Positions 62,572 to 64,000 of a stretch of DNA of 64,000 nt are shown here, piece by piece. The stretch comes from Streptomyces sp. TLI_053 (GTDB lineage: Bacteria; Actinomycetota; Actinomycetes; Streptomycetales; Streptomycetaceae). The position numbers and the translations under genes were made by a program. Numbering within the stretch: position 1 is the first letter of the stretch; every line of letters starts with the position of its first letter. The stretch covers positions 620,001 to 684,000 of the forward strand of contig NZ_LT629775.1 of assembly GCF_900105395.1 (NCBI RefSeq), given 5' to 3'. A model generated the notes under the pieces. It did not search any database. It saw only the letters and a list, made by a program, of their open reading frames with translations, and had not been told where the DNA came from.

Positions 62572-63084
62572 CTACGAAAGCGCCATCCAGGACTGCTTGG
62601 TCTGGTTGTTGCACGAACGAAGTACCACCGCCCTGTCGGCTCCCTCGTCCTGAATGCAGTAACCGGGGAACTTGGTGCTCTCGATCCGGTCTCCGTCGGA
62701 TGCGAACGAGGCGCTCCAGAGCTGAGCCTTCACGCCCGGGTTGCACGCCGCCGACTCGACCGCCAGGTCCTTTCCGACCGCCCGCAGGCACTGACTCGTT
62801 GCCACGCTCTGGAGCAGATGACCAGGCAGGACCGTCCCGGCCTTGACCGCGAACCGTTGCTGGGGCTTGATGTTGTCGCTGCCGTCGAACTGCGGCGACC
62901 AGGCGCGCAGCTGTTTCACTCCTTGCACCATGTCGAGATTCTGGTCCGACGCGACATTCTGGAACGTGTACACCAGGTCGTTCGCGTGTGCGGGCACCTG
63001 TCCGGCCACGGAAACCAGTGCCACCGTCAGAACGGAGACCACCGCCCCCGCGGACGCCTTCCCGCCGAGACCTCGCCACTTCAT
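62572..63084 (-). CDS. Secreted ricin-type beta-trefoil protein
   Basis: A 170-residue exported protein. A Sec signal covers about residues 1-35 (GAVVSVLTVALVSVAGQVPAHA). The mature part is a ricin-like beta-trefoil with paired cysteines (TSQCLRAVG and ESAACNPG, then PGYCIQDEG and VLRSCNNQ) and QLWSASF/QSWMAL Q-x-W signatures at the ends of the second and third lobes. It is a probable carbohydrate-binding protein with no catalytic module. The ATG at 63084 has GAAAGG about 7 nt upstream. It lies tail-to-tail with the large set, separated by a bidirectional terminator. Confidence 0.82.
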   Translation of the reverse strand: MKWRGLGGKASAGAVVSVLTVALVSVAGQVPAHANDLVYTFQNVASDQNLDMVQGVKQLRAWSPQFDGSDNIKPQQRFAVKAGTVLPGHLLQSVATSQCLRAVGKDLAVESAACNPGVKAQLWSASFASDGDRIESTKFPGYCIQDEGADRAVVLRSCNNQTKQSWMALS

Positions 63085-63292
63085 ACGACTTTCCTTTCGG
63101 TCGATTGCACGACGGTTTCACTCACTCCACGCACCGGGGCCCCAGTGCGACGACTCAGACTAACGGCCAACGGCGACACGCAAGCGGGATCCACCAGCGA
63201 GTCGTCCACGAACTACTTGAACGGCGCACCATACTTGCACTGACACCCGACGGGCCGGAAAGAACCGGCCGGCGAGAGGCGGACGATCGACA

Positions 63293-63724
63293 GTGGCAAG
63301 TGCGCCGGACTCCGGGATCTTCCTCGACCCCTGGAGAATCTCCACCGACAAGGACGACAATCTGGTCTTCCATAACAGCAGAACCAGCAAGTCATTCATG
63401 ATCACCCCCAGCGGAATTGCCGCTCCCACGCGCCACGGCGTGAAGGTCGGCCACCCGCAGCGCCGCTACCGGGGCCCGCACACCGAAGCCCAGGACGGGA
63501 TGATCGTCGGAATGGTGCACTCCAGGGACAAAGTGAACAGGGAATCGTATGTCCAGATCGAGTACGACGGCCTTCCCCGCGTCAGGGTGTCGGCGAACGG
63601 CGATCAGCACGTGTGGGACAACTGCTTCAGCATCCCCGTTCCCACAGGAAAGCAGTACACGCTCTCCGAGGACCTGGAAGAATCCTGCGAATCAAATTTC
63701 TACTGGATTCCCCTGACCACGTGA
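63293..63724 (+). CDS. Unknown 143-residue protein
   Basis: No family is recognised. The protein has no signal peptide or membrane segment. The N-terminal part reads as short strands (SGIFLDPWRISTDKDDNLVFHN) and the C-terminal part includes YVQIEYDGLPRVRVSANGDQ and a CxxxFxWIPL-like end. GTG at 63293 lacks a close Shine-Dalgarno (GAGAGG is about 16 nt upstream), so the start is uncertain. It is divergent from the ricin-fold gene, with a 208-bp shared region, and convergent with the last gene. Confidence 0.55.
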   Translation: MASAPDSGIFLDPWRISTDKDDNLVFHNSRTSKSFMITPSGIAAPTRHGVKVGHPQRRYRGPHTEAQDGMIVGMVHSRDKVNRESYVQIEYDGLPRVRVSANGDQHVWDNCFSIPVPTGKQYTLSEDLEESCESNFYWIPLTT

Positions 63725-63781
63725 CCCCCCGGACCGCGTGACCTCCCCGGACCCCGCGACACGACAGAGCCCGGCGACGTC

Positions 63782-64000
63782 CTACGGCTGATAGAGAGTC
63801 CAGAGCTGGCTGGGCGAGGGCTGACCGAAGACCCCGCCCGCCGTAACGGTTTTGTTCTCCCCGTTGCCCTGCAGGACCTGGTTCGGGTTCTTCTGGCTCG
63901 AGATCGTGGTGTGATCCTGAGCCGTGTCGACGATCCACCGCTGCGCCAGATCACCGTCCTGGCAGAACTTGAGGTTCACCGGCCGGTCGAGCCCGTTGTT
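63782..64000 (-). CDS. C-terminal part of a ricin-type beta-trefoil protein (runs off the window)
   Basis: The last 72 or so codons of a minus-strand gene whose start is outside the window. The visible part has the trefoil rhythm VNLKFCQDGDLAQRWIVDTA, NPNQVLQGNG and SQLWTLYQP, with the Q-x-W signature near QLW at the end. It resembles the protein at 62572 in type, not in close sequence. Signal peptide and domain count cannot be judged from the fragment. Confidence 0.65.
   Translation of the reverse strand, partial: NNGLDRPVNLKFCQDGDLAQRWIVDTAQDHTTISSQKNPNQVLQGNGENKTVTAGGVFGQPSPSQLWTLYQP

Overview
The window is GC-rich actinobacterial DNA, almost certainly from Streptomycetaceae (Streptomyces or Kitasatospora). 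The evidence is third-position GC bias strong enough to open very long antisense frames, many GTG starts, probable leaderless promoters, an SsgA-like sporulation protein, a LAL-type LuxR regulator, and a GH6 cellulase. No rRNA, tRNA, CRISPR array or transposase was recognised. The last gene runs off the right end.

Layout. (1) 0.2-4.2 kb: an acyl-CoA/acid ligase, an aldo/keto reductase and a secreted GH6 endoglucanase. (2) 4.3-15 kb: a compact cluster with an NAD-dependent sugar epimerase, a histidine kinase/response regulator pair, a GT2-DUF2064 fusion, a methyltransferase, two molybdopterin (sulfite-oxidase-like) enzymes, each with a haem-b-type membrane module, a GT87-like mannosyltransferase, a small membrane protein and an MTA phosphorylase. 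Its promoters share a 16-bp motif at fixed distances from the start codons, probably the response regulator's site. (3) 15.4-22.7 kb: one 2450-residue LamG/coiled-coil protein. (4) 23-28.3 kb: five secreted peptidoglycan-binding proteins (an amidase, a transglycosylase-like protein, an M15-like peptidase and two minimal binders) around an XRE-type membrane regulator. Three of them share a conserved promoter architecture. (5) 28.6-37 kb: an unusual HATPase membrane protein, three paralogous AraC regulators, an SsgA-like protein and a LAL regulator. (6) 37.4-43.4 kb: a 1645-residue RHS/YD-repeat protein with a novel C-terminal domain, and an unknown 342-residue partner.

(7) 43.5-46.4 kb: a chain of tiny overlapping ORFs, then NUDIX, MazG-like and 2H-phosphoesterase genes. 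(8) 46.5-48 kb: nadE and a CPT-like kinase on the minus strand. (9) 48.3-62.5 kb: a tightly packed, same-strand set of eight genes. It opens with a pertussis-S1-type ADP-ribosyltransferase and continues with a degenerate metallo-beta-lactamase-like protein, a 578-residue beta-rich protein, a gluzincin metallopeptidase, a DUF6603-like protein, two large unknown proteins (725 and 1246 residues) and a protein ending in a 12-residue repeat beta-solenoid. Small secreted ricin-fold proteins follow. This set is the best candidate for an undescribed system: an ADP-ribosylating toxin encoded with a set of large, leaderless, unassigned proteins and no recognisable secretion or phage-tail genes.

Functional labels rest on motifs visible in the translations and on family knowledge. 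No database search was run.
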